64,000 bases of DNA from Chrysemys picta bellii (GCF_011386835.1 NW_027052972.1:19001-83000), one strand, 5' to 3'; positions 1-11,484 are shown, numbered from the stretch's first letter. Program-made: numbers and translations. The notes: generated by a model from the sequence alone, not told the origin.

Positions 1-412
1 TGTCCTTTGATAGGGGAAAAAGTCCCCAAACACACTGCCCACAAAAAGTTGAAAGATCTAGTGCCATTCATCTTTTACTCCTTCCTAACCTGTAAAGGCA
101 GCCCTTACAGAAGTCACATCTATCACCCTTAAGAGGCATACAGCAAAAAAGCATGAGTTTTCTGTGACTTAGTAAACCCCTTTCGACTCAACAATCACTA
201 AGAAACAGAGAGGTAAAGGAATGCTGCTGCATGTGAGGCTTCCTGCCTAGAGTTAGAAGAGAGAACACAGCAAGTGGATGACAGCAGCTGCCACGTTAGG
301 AAGCAGAGACTGGCTGTGGTGGCAGGACCCTGTGTGACACACTCGGGGGTTCAGATCCGACTCCAGCTGAACTGCCACACGCCCGCAGCAGCAGCAGGTC
401 CGCTCCACACAC
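1..412. other. No gene seen
   Basis: I see no exon, RNA gene or clear repeat family here. The GC-rich stretch 726-1050, after the repeat at 424-714, likewise gives only unsupported ORFs and is best read as intron. Confidence 0.4.
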
Positions 413-423
413 TGTCTGTTCAG

Positions 424-714
424 TTTTCAGAGTAGCAGCCGTGTTAGTCTGTATCTGCAAAAAGAACAGGAGTTAACCCATTTTTACTCCTACAAAAGTT
501 TTTTTTTCTCCTGCTGACAATAGCTCATCTTAATTAATTGGCCTCTTAGAGTTGGTAGGGTAACTCCCACCTTTTCATGTTCTCTGTATGTATATAGATC
601 TCCTCACTATATGTGCCATTCTATGCATCTGATGAAGTGGGCCGTAGCCCATGAAAGCTTATGCTCACATAAATGTGTTAGTCTCTAAGGTGCCACAAGT
701 ACACCTGTTCTTTT
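424..714 (+). repeat. SINE-like repeat (AGTAGCAGCCGTGTTAG family)
   Basis: A 291-bp element flanked by an 11-bp direct repeat (413-423 and 715-725, 10 of 11 identical). It begins with TTTTCAGAGTAGCAGCCGTG. The run AAAAAGAACAGG near the start is inverted as CCTGTTCTTTTT at the end. A second copy sits at 7712-8023. The TSD length fits LINE-driven insertion; family name not known to me with certainty. Confidence 0.65.
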
Positions 715-1080
715 TGTCTGTACAGTGGTTGTGACTTCGGGCCACCTGACCCAGCCCGGATCCACCCTGGCTCCAGTCCCCGAGCCCAGCCGCGGCGCAG
801 AGCGGTGTGTGCCCGGTCCTCATGCCCGGCATGCCCACCCGTGGCCGGCCCGACAGCAGCGGGGGGAGCGGGCAATGCTGCGGGCTACTGCGGCTCATGC
901 CCACACACTGCAGACCGTGACCCTTGTCCCGGCCACACCCTGCCCAGCCCGTGCACTGAGCAGCGGCTCATGGACACGCCCAGACCTGTCCTGTCACGGG
1001 GCCTTCACCCCTCCGCCGCGCCCACCCGGCGCCCGCAGCCCCCCACAGGGCCACCTGGGAAGAGGGCACCGGGAAGCACC

Positions 1081-1163
1081 CAGCAGGAGAAGGAGGTGCT
1101 GCTGGACGAAGACAACGAACTCTGGGTGCAGCTATGCCACATGCACATCACTGATGTCTCCAA
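1081..1163 (+). CDS. STXBP2: STXBP2-like exon a
   Basis: Reads QQEKEVLLDEDNELW then VQLCHMHITDVS and ends in phase 2 before a GTGAGC donor at 1164. The 5' border is a CAGCAG tandem acceptor, so the exon starts at 1081 or 1084; a farther acceptor at about 1050 is also possible. Confidence 0.7.
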
Positions 1164-1251
1164 GTGAGCGTGCTCAGCCCTGCCCCTGACACGCCCCTCC
1201 GTGCCCTGCCCATCCCCCTGGATATGCCCCTCCGTGCCCCACCCAGGGACG

Positions 1252-1678
1252 CAGGGCCGGCTCTCGGCACCAGAAAACAAGCTGGTGCTTGGGGCGGCAC
1301 ATTTTTAGTGGCAGCATGGCCAGCACCAGAATGCCGCCCCTGCCGCCCCAAAAAGTGTGCCCCGGCCACCCTAGCTCACTTCCGCTGCTGCTGCCGCTCG
1401 CACGTCACTGCTCCCCCTCCCTCCCAGGTTCTCAAACCTGCGAAGGGAGGGGGAGAGCCCGAATGGCCACGGAGCGCAAAACAGCTGATTCGCGCGCCGC
1501 TTCTCCCCCTCCCTCTTTCCTAGGCTTGAGAGCCTGGGGGGAGGAGGCAGGGCAGGGGATTTGGGGAAGGGGCGGAGTTGAGGCAGGGCCGGGGGTGGGG
1601 TAAGAAAAAAAATGGGGGGTGGGTGGGCTGCCAAAATTGTTTTTGCTTGGGGCGGCAAAAATCCTAGAGCCGGCCCTG
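1252..1678. mobile_element. hAT-type miniature element (TIR CAGGGCCGGCTCT)
   Basis: Ends are CAGGGCCGGCTCT and AGAGCCGGCCCTG, a perfect 13-bp inverted pair. Flanks 1244-1251 and 1679-1686 are an 8-bp duplication with 7 of 8 matching, the hAT signature. No coding capacity. It sits in the C-rich intron between STXBP2-like exons a and b. Confidence 0.75.
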
Positions 1679-1686
1679 CAGGGACA

Positions 1687-2150
1687 GGACCCATCCCCCC
1701 CCCCGCCGGACACACCACTCTGTGCCCCACCCAATGCCTAGTGCCGGGACTTGCTACCGCCCTCCTTTGGCAGAGCCCTCTCCTCCACGTCCACTGCCAG
1801 GACCTCCCGCTCAGACACACCTCTCTCACCCAGTGCCAGGACAGCCCACCCCGTTGACACACCCCCTCCCCCTCTTTTCCAGTGCCGGGACTTCCCCCAT
1901 CCCCCCCTTCAGACACAGCCCTCCCCACCCTGTGGCCCACTCGGGCACACCCCTCCCCTTCCGTTCCCACCCAGTGCTGGAACCCCACTCCCCCTTGGAT
2001 ACACTCCTCTCCCACCCAGTGCAAGGACACCCCCAGCAACACACCCCTCTCCTGCTCAGTGGCAGGACTTCCCCTCCCCCTCAGTGCTGGGGCCTGTCCC
2101 TCAGACATGCTCCTCTCTGAGTGTTGAGACCCCCTGGACCCAGCCCCTCT
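1687..2150. repeat. C-rich degenerate minisatellite
   Basis: Imperfect units of roughly 45-55 bp built around CACCCAGTGCCAGGAC and related variants, starting before the hAT insertion (about 1175) and resuming after it. It yields long spurious ORFs on both strands. Confidence 0.55.
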
Positions 2151-2538
2151 CCCCAAAGGACCCCTGAGTGCTCCCTTCCAGAACAACTGTCTGCCTCTCC
2201 TCTCGGGAATCCCCCTGGACATTCTCTTCCCCCGATCCCAGGATCTCCCCAGGCACCTCACAGCCCCTTGAGTGAGTCCCTCACCGACCTCCTGCTGGAC
2301 CTGCCACTGCCCTCAGCCCCCCCCCCCCCCATCAGGGCACCAGGAGCCCCCAGAGGTGCACTGAACTCTGCCCTGGGGTAACTTGGGAAAAGTCCCCCCC
2401 CACCCCATCTGAGGCTCTCGAGGCAGAGAACCGTGGTGCCCGTGGGGTGGAGGCTCCATCCCCTGTAGCATAGGACAGCGCACCCCCATACCTCTAAGGC
2501 AGTGCCTGGCTCCGGCCTGACCCCTCTCCCTGCTGCAG

Positions 2539-2596
2539 GAAGGTGACGGAGCTGCTGCGCACCTTCTGTGAGAGCAAGAGGCTGACCACGGACGAG
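2539..2596 (+). CDS. STXBP2: STXBP2-like exon b
   Basis: Follows a CTGCTGCAG acceptor, completes the lysine codon left open by the previous exon, and encodes KVTELLRTFCESKR plus LTTDE. Donor GTGCGG at 2597, phase 0. Confidence 0.75.
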
Positions 2597-3127
2597 GTGC
2601 GGTGGGGGCTGGGAGGGGGAGCCTGGGATGGGGGAACCCAATCCCACTGCCACTGATGGGGAGGGGAGGCTGCCCTGTTGCCCTAGGAGGGGTTGGTGGT
2701 GGTGGGGGAGGGCTGTCCAATTGCTCCCAGGGTTTGCCTGTAAAGGGCTAAGAGGTGTATGCGGAGCCCCCTGCCCCCCAGCCTGGGCTCTGGAGCTCCC
2801 CACGGTGAGGAGGGCAGAGGCCCATGGGGCGGGGTCAGAAAGCAGGGTCAGGGCCGCGCAAGGAGAGCTGCAGGGAGCCAGCGCTGACATCTCCCTGGCC
2901 CGCTGCCGCTTTACATCTCAAGGGGCACTTGGGTTGCGGGGCTCCCGTCTCATTCCAGCTAGCCTGGGAAGAGCAGGTCTAACCCAAGCCACTGCCACGC
3001 GTGGCCTGAGTGACCCGTCCTGGCACGTGTGGTTGGGCTGCTGCGGCTGTCCCCAGGCAAGGCCTCTGCCTTGCAGGGAGCTCTGTGTGCTGGGAGGTGC
3101 CAGGATATCACCACCGCCTCCCTCCAG

Positions 3128-3193
3128 GTCAACATCGAGGACCTGTTGCAAATCCTGAGGAAGATACCCGCGTACCAGAGAGAGCTGAACAAG
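3128..3193 (+). CDS. STXBP2: STXBP2-like exon c
   Basis: Twenty-two codons from a CCCTCCAG acceptor to a GTAACG donor, phase 0 at both ends: VNIEDLLQILRKIPA then YQRELNK. This is the last recognisable exon of the fragment; a hAT element starts 255 bp downstream. Confidence 0.75.
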
Positions 3194-3557
3194 GTAACGG
3201 GGCTGGGGCTGTTAGTGGGCGGGGGGCAGGGCATTCAGTGGGGCTGATGGGGGAGGCAGGGTGCTCTGTGGGGCTGGTGAGGAACAGTAGGGATTCTCTG
3301 GGGGGCAGGGCACTCCACTTTACTGCCTGATGAGAGCTGCTGACCTGTCCCATCGGACAGAGCCATTTCCCCCCCCGCCAGGGGCTGTGTGGCACCATGG
3401 GCAGCAGCCTGCCTGTCAGTGCCCAGAGCTGCCACGTTACTCCCAGCCAGTGGTTCCCAAACTTTAACAGCCCGCGAACCCCTTTCTCTAAAATTGTGAA
3501 ATCTCGTGAACCCCCTCCTAAAAATGAATATTTCCAGGGTTTTACATTTAAATTTCC

Positions 3558-5443
3558 TCAGTGTGATGGATGCGCTTGCTTTGCTCTGCATAGCTCTTTG
3601 AAGTCCGGAACCTTTGGAGAAAGATAAAGTCTCAGGTCTGGTTCAGCATCAAGTCTGTTTCTGTATTTGGTTTTCAGATGTGCATACGAGGAAAACGCTT
3701 TCTCGCATGAGTATGTTGTTGAAAATGGTAACAAAACTGCAGCAGCTTTTTCTGCCAGAAGGTGGTACTTGTTTCTTAAACTCAGCCAAAAGTTGATCAA
3801 TGACAGATTTCTGAAACTCCTTCTCAGTTCGTAATCACAGGAGATCTCAATCAATTTCTCTTTTTCCTCAGTGTTCAATATCTGTGTTGAGAAAGTGGTA
3901 TCAAAAGGGTTGCGAATCCAGTCATTATCGCCTGATATAGCTGCAAAGTAATCCCTGAATGTTGTGCAAAGTCCTTTTAGGTGTGCAGTTATATTGGTTT
4001 TAGTGCACTGATCCAACTGAAGTTTATGTTCTGCCAGGAAGTCATGAAGATTACTGAAACACTCAGTTTGATTGTTTTCCAAACAACTTTCCCAGAACTG
4101 TAACTTCTTTATCATGGATTCAACTCGGTCTTGCACATTGAAAACTGTTATATTGAGACCTTGAAGAGATAAATTTAGGTCATTAATTCTTGAGAAAATA
4201 TCTGCTAAATAAGCTAGGCTCTGGAGCCAGACATTATTTTCCATACAGCTGGCAAGGTGGAAAGGGTGGCTGTTGAAAAAAACCTAGGATTTCCGTTCTA
4301 ACCTCAAACAAGCGCACCAGGATTTTGCCCCACGAGAGCCATCTAACTTCAGTATGGGTCAACAGACAATCGTGTCTACTACCCATTTCTTCACAAAGTA
4401 CGTGAAATATTCTGGAATTTGTTGGCCGTGATTTTATGAAATTCACCATTTTCACTGCATTGTCCAGCACTTCCTTCAGTCCCTCAGGCATGTGTTTTGT
4501 TGCGAGGGCTTGTCTATGGATGCTGCAATGAGTCCAAGAGACTTTTGATGCAACCTTTTTTGTTCGAGCTACAAATCCAGTATACTTCCCCGTCATTGAT
4601 GTGGCCCCATCAGTGCAAATGCCTAGGCAACGAGACCAATCTATTTCCTTTTCTTGAAAATATGCATTAGTGAGATTGAAGATATCTTCTCCAGTTGTAC
4701 ATTCTTCCACTGGTCGGCAAAACAACAAGTCTTCAACCAGACATTCATTCACATAACGTACAAACAGTAGCAAAATAGCTAGATTAGCTACATCAGTCGA
4801 TTCATCCAACTGTATAGCATAATATGGACTATTTTTCACTCTCTGTACAATTGTGGTCTCTACGTTATTTGACATGTCATTAATTCTTCGTGACAACGTA
4901 TTATTGGACAAAGGTACCATGTCAATCCTTTTTGCAGCCTTTTCTCCGAGCAGGCAATGAACTACGTCTTTTATACATGGACCAATCAAGCTCTCTGCTA
5001 CGGTATGGGCTTCTGATGCTTTTGCTACTCGGTAGCTCACGCGGTATGATGCTTCAAGTGCATTTTCATTATCGGTACTTGCTTTGGATATAAAACTGGT
5101 AATGTCACTTTTCCTCTCAGCTAATTTTCGCTTGAAAAAAATCAACAGGCTTGTCGAGTTGTGCAGGATGCCTAGTTTGTAAATGGCGCCGAAGTAGAGA
5201 AGGTTTGAGGCTGCTGTTTGCTAGAACATCACCAAAAATCACACACAGTGGTTTTGGACATTCTTGATCACCAATGCATGTAAAGCCATATTTTATACAA
5301 TCATCTTCATATTTTCTTTTCTTTGTAAGTGACTTTCCAGGACCATCATGATCATTAGACGTAGATTTTCCACAGTGTGGACTTGAGGAAACACTAGCTG
5401 ATTCCAGCGTCTTTACACTTTCCTTTTTCAGCCACTTATCCAT
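3558..5443 (-). pseudogene. hAT transposase, BED finger (ZBED5/Buster-like), two frameshifts
   Basis: Cut-and-paste transposase of about 628 codons, read from the ATG at 5443 (MDKWLKK). In order: a BED-type zinc finger (CPKPLC then HLQTRH), a catalytic core with LDESTD and ICTDGATSM (likely acidic catalytic residues) and the C-terminal hAT dimerisation block (LLPFSTTYSCEKAFSS). The frame breaks twice, near 5140 and near 4275, each time at a run of seven T followed by CAA; on each side the protein reads on intact in the next frame. Closest in style to ZBED5/ZBED8-type domesticated genes, but the TIRs and breaks argue for a dead transposon. Confidence 0.85.
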
Positions 5444-5949
5444 TGAACTTGTGTACAAAAGTTCTAATAAAAACAACACAGAGAGACTGCTAACAACCAA
5501 CCAACTAGAAAATGAGAAGATTCACTCAAGTCTCACTGAAGCAAAACAGCACTCGAGAGAGAATGACAATTACAGAGACACCTTAACACTGCTACACTGG
5601 CTACAACGTGCTTCCGGCTGGTTTGGCTCCCAAACAGCTTTTCTTCCGCCACGAGGTTTCTCCCTAGGAGGGTGCCCAGCGAGGGACAAATTAGCTTGGA
5701 CCACCCCCCACGTACAGCATTGCTCCTGCTAGCTCTGTCCTCCATGCCAACTTCCCCTGTCTGACGAGGACAGGAGTCCGAGCTGCCACCTGCAGGTCTG
5801 GGGGTCTCAGCTGCCACCCTGCCCACCACAGGGCTCAGGCTACTGGCCCCGCGCCAGGGCCTGGGCTGCTGGATCCACACTCCCTGGGGCTCCTGCTGCT
5901 GGACCCCATTGACCACCCCGGTCAACTGAGCTCCACTGAGCTTCTGCTG

Positions 5950-6470
5950 CAGGTCCCGCTGACCGGTGGGGTTCGGGCTGCTGGCCCCAACTACCCAGCC
6001 CCACTCTCCCTGAGACTCGGGGCTGCCAGCTCCGCTGGAGCGCTGGGGCTCGGGCTGCCGGCCCCAACTGCCCGGCCCCGCTCTCCCTGAGGCTCGGGGC
6101 TGCCAGCTCCGCTGGAGCGCTGGGGTTCGGGCTGCTGGCCCCAACTGCCCGGCCCCGCTTTCCCTGAGGCTTGGGGCTGCCAGCTCTGCCGGAGCTCTGG
6201 GGCTCGGGCTGCCGGCTCCCCCGCTGACAGGGGCAGGGCTCGGGCTGCCGGCCCCAACTGCCCAGCCCCGCTCTCCCTGGGGCTCGGGCTGCGGCTCCCC
6301 CACTGACGGGGGTCAGGGCTCGAGCTGCCAGCCCCAATTGTCCGGCCCCACTTTCCCTGGGGCTTGGGGCTGCCAGAGCGCTGGGGCTCAGGGCTGCCGG
6401 CTCCCCCCGCTGATGGGGGCAGGGCTTGGGCTGCCAGCCCCAACTGCACAGCCCTGCTCTCCCTGGGGCT
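5950..6470. repeat. GC-rich minisatellite, about 77-bp unit
   Basis: The anchor GCCCCAAC/T recurs at 5984, 6061, 6138, 6251, 6331 and 6437: spacings 77, 77, 113, 80 and 106. Longer units carry an extra block with CCCCGCTGACAGGGG-like sequence. It lies within the hAT element upstream of the transposase start. Confidence 0.75.
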
Positions 6471-7267
6471 CTGGTTGTCTGCCCTGCAACCAGGTCCCAC
6501 CTGCTGCCTCCAATGCCGGGGTCCTCTGGCCACCATTAATGATTTTTTTCTTGCGAACCCCCTGTAACGTTCTGTGAACCCCCAGGGGTTCGTGAAACCC
6601 AGTTTGGGAACCACTGGTCCACATAATAGGGTTATGAAGATGGGTCTATGGGCGGGTTTGACTTCCTCTACCATGGGCTGCTATTGCAGGAAGGAGGTTT
6701 GCTTGGAAGAGATGGGGTCCGTCTGACCAAGAAGGAGAAGAACATCTTCATGTACTGACTCACCAACCTTATGAGAAGAGCTTAAAACTAAGTTCAGAGG
6801 GGGCAGGTGAAAAAAGCCACCAGGTAAAAAAAAGGTGACCTTAATAGATGACTAGATATTTGAGGAGAAGTAGATGTGGAAAATTGCAGTCGAATTATAG
6901 GAGAAACAAGAGGGAAATCTATGCGGGCATCTGCTTAACATCTTAGATGTCTATACACAAATGCAAGGAGTGATAATAATGGGGAATAAACAGTAAGAAC
7001 TGGGAGTTTTAGTACATAAGTCATAACTCAGCTTAACTGGCACCACAGATACTTGATGGGTTCAATCTCATGACTGGAATATTGGTATAGAGGCCTATAG
7101 CTTGTTCAGGAAGGACAGGCAGGGAAAAAAAGAGGAAGTATTGCATTGTACACTTGTTCTGAGGTCTGGAAGGAGGTGAGAAGCAGACCAGTTGAAAGTC
7201 TCTGAGTAAAGATAAAAGAGGGAAAAAACAGGGGTGATGTCCTGGTAGGGGTCTATTACATATCACT

Positions 7268-8395
7268 TGTCAAGGTTCCTTCCCCACTCTGAACTTTATG
7301 GTACAGATGTAGGGACCTGCATGAAAACCTCTAAGCTTCTCTACCAGCTTAGATCTGCTTTTGCTGCCACCACTCCCAATGTGCTAAGTCCCTTCCCTGA
7401 GTAGCCTTGAGAGACTCTTCCACCAATTCCCTGGTGAACACTGATCCAAAACCCCTTGGATCTTAAAACAAGGAGGAATTAATCATTCCCCCCCCCCTTC
7501 CCTTTCCCCCCACCAATTCCTGGTGAGTCCAGATCAATCCCCTTGGATCTTAGAACAAGGAAAAATCAATCAGGTTCTTAAAAAGAAGGCTTTTAATTAA
7601 AGAAAGAAAGGTGAAATCAGGATGGAAAATAACTTTACAGGGTAATCAAACTTAAAGAGCTCAGAGGACCCCCCTCTAGCCTTAGGTTCAAAGTTACAGC
7701 AAACAGAGGTAGGTTTCAGAGTAGCAGCCGTGTTAGTCTGTATCCGCAAAAAGAAGAACAGGAGTACTTGTGGCACCTTAGAGACTAACAAATTTATTAG
7801 AGCATAAGCTTTCGTGGACTACAGCCCACTTCTTCGGATGCATATAGAATGGAACATATATTGAGGAGATATATATACACACTCTGTATGTGTGTATATA
7901 TATATCTCCTCAATATATGTTCCATTCTATATGCATCCGAAGAAGTGGGCTGTAGTCCACGAAAGCTTATGCTCTAATAAATTTGTTAGTCTCTAAGGTG
8001 CCACAAGTACTCCTGTTCTTCTTCAAACAGAGGTAAACACTCTAGCAAAAGGAACATTTACAAGTTGAGAAAACAAAGATAAAACTAACACACCTTGCCT
8101 GGCTGTACTTACAAGTTTGGAATATGAGAGACTTGTTCAGAAAGATTTGGAGAGCATGGATTGACGTCTGGTCCCTCTTAGTCCCAAGAGCGAACAACCA
8201 CCAAAACAAAGAGCACAAACAAAAGCCTTCCGCCCACCAAGATTTGAAAGTATCTTGTCCCCTTATTGGTCGTTTGGGTCAGGTGTCAGCCAGGTTACCT
8301 GAGCTTCTTAACCCTTTACAGGCAAAAGGACTTTGGAGTGATTCTACAGTATTGTACACAGGAGGGCGGTTACCTTTCCCTTTATACTTATGACA
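7268..8395. mobile_element. Solitary LTR (TGTCA...TGACA) inside the LINE
   Basis: Ends TGTCAAGG and TTATGACA give a perfect 5-bp inverted terminal pair with TG..CA. No internal retroviral coding region, so a solo LTR. No clear target duplication. It carries a nested foldback repeat. Confidence 0.65.
7712..8023. repeat. Foldback SINE-like repeat nested in the LTR
   Basis: Flanked by a 12-bp direct repeat CAAACAGAGGTA (7700-7711 and 8024-8035). From about 7752 the sequence is mirrored around 7885: roughly 130-bp arms, nearly identical when inverted, with an AT-rich centre. Same family as 424-714 but here one copy is joined tail-to-tail with its reverse complement. Confidence 0.75.
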
Positions 8396-8770
8396 CCCCA
8401 AATCAGGAAGAGGAGGGAGATGAGGCATTTCTAGAACAAATAACAGAAATATCCAAAACACAAATCCTGATAATAATGGGGGACTTTACCTACCCAGACA
8501 TCTAATTATCCAGTAAGTTCCTGGAATATACTGGGGACAATGCTTTGTTTCAGAAAATGGAGGAAGTAACCAGGGGGACAGCCATTTTAGACTTGATTCT
8601 GACCAACAGGGAGGAGCTGGTTGTGAAGGTGGAAGGTGATTTGGGTGAAAGTGATCATGAATGATAGATTTCATGATTCTAAGGAAAGGAAGGAGTGAGA
8701 ATGATAGAAGAAGGACTAGAAAAAGCAGACTTTAACATACTCAGAGAATTGGTCGGTAGCCACCCATGAG

Positions 8771-11484
8771 AAAAAAATCTAAGGCATAAAGGAGTTCAGG
8801 AAAGCTGACAGTTTCTCAAGGAGACAATATTAAAGGCACAACTGCCAATGCAAAGTTTCATCTGGCTTTTTGATCAACCAAATTAAAAAGCAAAGGAAAC
8901 CTGCCAACCAACCACACTCAAGTGTCACTGTGCATTCTCCAAGGCCGTTTCTTCTCTTTCTTGCTTTGGTGCTTTTATTTTATATAATTTCAACCAGGAG
9001 CAGATTTTCAGATTAAACCGATAGTGGAAAGTATGGCAAACTGAGAGAGGGACCGAATCAAAATTCAAAATGACGGCGAGAGAATGAGAAATTCGACACT
9101 GGAGCAAATTTAGCCACCTATTGGACTGCTTACATGTATGGGCCCAGATATTGAAATGTATTAAGGTTCCTAACATCTATTGATTTCAGTGCGAGTTAGG
9201 AGCCTAAATAACTTTGACCATGTAATTACAGCACATACCTGGTCAGCAGCAGTTTATGTGGTGTGCCACAGTCACATGGATGTCATAATAGTGTTTGCAT
9301 AATCTTAACTGGCTATCCTGGACATGACTGACTGAGAGGCCAGCTGCCTATCAGTACGGGAGCTCTTTGGAGGTCGGACTGAAGGAAGTATTAAACATGA
9401 ATAAATTTGTGAGTGAGCAGGAGGTAATGGACAGAGGTAAGGGTCAGCATTGTATTCTCTATATCCATTCTATAATCACAAACACATTTAGAAAGCATAG
9501 GCATACAGATAGATTAGCTGTAATGTTCTCCATTTATATGACCAGAATCTCAGCTGCTGTAAACCAGTGTCGCTCTGTTGACTTCCTTGTAGCTGTGTTG
9601 ATTTACACCAGTTAAGGAGTTGGCCTACAGCCTCTAGACCTGCAAACTTTCCTGAGAATCTGAGTTTCTATTGAATGCTATGGGGGAGATCTTCCATCTT
9701 TCTCCCAGTTGTTTTATGTTTATTATGGGTCCTCATTTTGTGTCTTCTGCATCCATGGAGCCAAGATCTAGCTGTGGAATCCACCAGAGATGGGGGAAAT
9801 TAGAACAAAAAAATGCAGAAGGACTTCTCCTCTAGCTGTCTAAATGAAGCTCTGCTAATATCTTAAATGCAGGATAAGAAAGCATGGGGTCACATTTCTT
9901 AGCAACACTAGTGCTCCTAATCCCACACTATCACTACTGCAGCTAGATGGGCAGTGTAGGTTACAGTTATGATTCAGTTTGCATCTGGGTGTTAGAACTG
10001 AAGGATGCAATTTGCATAAAGGATGGGTAATCACCTAACCTCAAGCAGTCTTTCCTGGGAAGGGGAAATCTTGTTAGTTCCTCCTTCATGCTTTGGAATG
10101 CTGTTACAATGGAAACAGATAAATATGGCATTTCAGAGTTCTTGTTAAATATTAAGTCACCTGGAGAATTTCTGCCCACAGCTAAGAGATACATGGAAGA
10201 TAAAATCCGGATTTTTTTAATATATCAGCTATTTCATAGTTTCATAGAGTTTAAGGCCAGAAGGGACCATTAGATCATCTAGTCTGACTTCCTGTATTTC
10301 ACAGGCCATTAAAATGTCACCTAGCAACCCTACACTGAACCCAAAAACTTGTCTTGCACTAAAACATTTCAGTCTTTAGGAGACTAAACTCTTGTGTGCC
10401 ATAGGCAGAGGACAGGAGAGACTGCGGTTCCACCAATGCCTGAGGCCCTTGCAACGGTAGAGAATTGATTAGGTCAGATATACCCACATGATCCTAGCAG
10501 GTGATCAGTGTCCCATCCTCCCACCCAAAGGTCCCTGCCACTCTGAGCAGGGGGAAATTCCTTCCCACTCACAACTCTGGAGATCAATTGGACCCTGAGT
10601 ATGTGAGCAGGACATCTAAGGAAACAGATTCTCTGAACCATCTTGGAGCACTGGTCTACCTTACCAGGTGTCCCTTCTCCTGCTATGGTCAGTCCCTGAT
10701 GTTTCAGATGAAGGTTGGAGGGAACCACTTGACCCCACTCACAGCGTACACCTAGTCAATTGTGCATGGGGGAAAGTCCTTTATGACCTCTACAGGCAAC
10801 TGGATGAACTCTGTTCCATGAGTCTTCTCTGCAAGTATTTAAACAACCATACAATAAGATTAAAGGCTTTCTTCAAAACAGGGGGCCTAAAGTTAGGCTT
10901 CTAAATTCATACTGAGGTCTAAAAAAGTGGCCTGATTTTCACGAGATACTGAGCCCCAAAAAGTTCCCAGCATAGCCAATAGGTACATCTGGGTGCTCAG
11001 GATTTTTGAAAATGAGGCCCTGACTAAGCAAAACTCTTAAGCAGGTGCTTAACTTTAGGTCTCTTTGTTGGCTTAGAGTTAAGCATATGATTAGGATGCT
11101 GACTCAGGGCATAGGTGCCTTAATATGGATTTACGAGCTTAAGTTTAGGCACCCAGTTTTGAAAAACTTGACCATAAATTATTATTCTGTATGCCATCAA
11201 AACTCTTGAATTGATAGTAAAGAGGGAAAGGAAGATTATTTTACGTGGGGATCTACTTGAAAGGAGCAAATTTTCTTCATTATGATTTCCCCCCAAACAC
11301 ATTGGGTAGTTCAGCAAACAAACCTGGTCATCAGGAGCAAGGAAGAGGATTTACATGATTCCCAGGTCTACTTCTCAAAGTGTTTGGGCTCCTGCAGAAT
11401 TCTTTACTGGATAATGAATTAAAGAGGCCAGCATCAATTTCTACTATCAGTGGTAACCAACCGAATCCTTTTATTTAATTTCAG
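8771..11484. other. Intergenic or 5' intron, no confident exon
   Basis: Apart from the repeat at about 10235-10800, I see no family I recognise. The first coding exon of the MROH2-like gene should lie here or farther left, because the exon at 11485 starts with two bases of a split codon; I could not find it. Confidence 0.4.
10235..10800 (+). repeat. Interspersed reptilian repeat
   Basis: Begins at TTTCATAGAGTTTAAGGCC with the AGAAGGGACCATTAGATCATCTAG block that is a common interspersed sequence in turtles and archosaurs. No coding sequence. Limits approximate. Confidence 0.5.

Larger units (their letters stand above)
1081..3193 (+). pseudogene. STXBP2: STXBP2 (Munc18-2)-like gene fragment, three exons
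   Basis: Three exons (1081-1163, 2539-2596, 3128-3193) splice in consistent phase and encode about 69 residues that read like the middle of Munc18-2, an SM-family protein that binds syntaxin and guides SNARE assembly in granule exocytosis. The segments VLLDEDNELWVQL, KVTELLRTFCESKR and ILRKIPAYQREL are the visible matches. By family knowledge the last lies in the domain 3a helical hairpin that carries the hinge proline. The frame is open and all splice sites are GT-AG. The next family exon was not seen by eye anywhere up to 11.5 kb, where another gene begins. Either the gene is truncated here or its remaining exons lie elsewhere. It could also be a live gene whose 5' part lies left of the window. 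Paralogue choice (STXBP2 over STXBP1) rests on the KVTELLRTFCESKRLTTD stretch. Confidence 0.7.
3448..6616 (-). mobile_element. Autonomous-type hAT transposon, decayed
   Basis: The ends CAGTGGTTCCCAAACTT and CAGTTTGGGAACCACTG form imperfect inverted repeats of the hAT kind. Inside, the minus strand carries a BED-finger transposase (3558-5443), and a GC-rich minisatellite lies in its 5' region. The 8-bp flanks (CTCCCAGC and GTCCACAT) do not match, so the target duplication has decayed or one end has recombined. Confidence 0.8.
6680..8770 (+). mobile_element. CR1-like LINE, endonuclease region, split by an LTR
   Basis: Two blocks (about 6680-7267 and 8396-8770) read as successive parts of a LINE ORF2 endonuclease: HDWNIGIEAYSLFRKDRQGK on the left and IIMGDFTYPDI followed by [20 protein letters not shown] on the right, with several stops. 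An LTR interrupts it in the segment before the conserved GDF-P-D block. Confidence 0.75.

Noticed and set aside
1371..2261. 296-codon ORF on the minus strand
   Set aside because: It lies in a C-rich minisatellite and a hAT miniature element, is low in complexity and has no family resemblance.
1081..3193. First three exons taken as the start of the MROH gene
   Set aside because: The exon at 3128-3193 ends in phase 0 but the one at 11485 needs one preceding base, and the protein resembles Munc18-2, not MROH.
3558..5443. Domesticated ZBED gene or programmed frameshifting
   Set aside because: Element ends are still present and two separate shifts are needed; decay or sequence error is simpler.
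5533..6674. Long proline/serine-rich minus-strand ORFs
   Set aside because: Same repeat read in several frames; a by-product of a GC-rich minisatellite.
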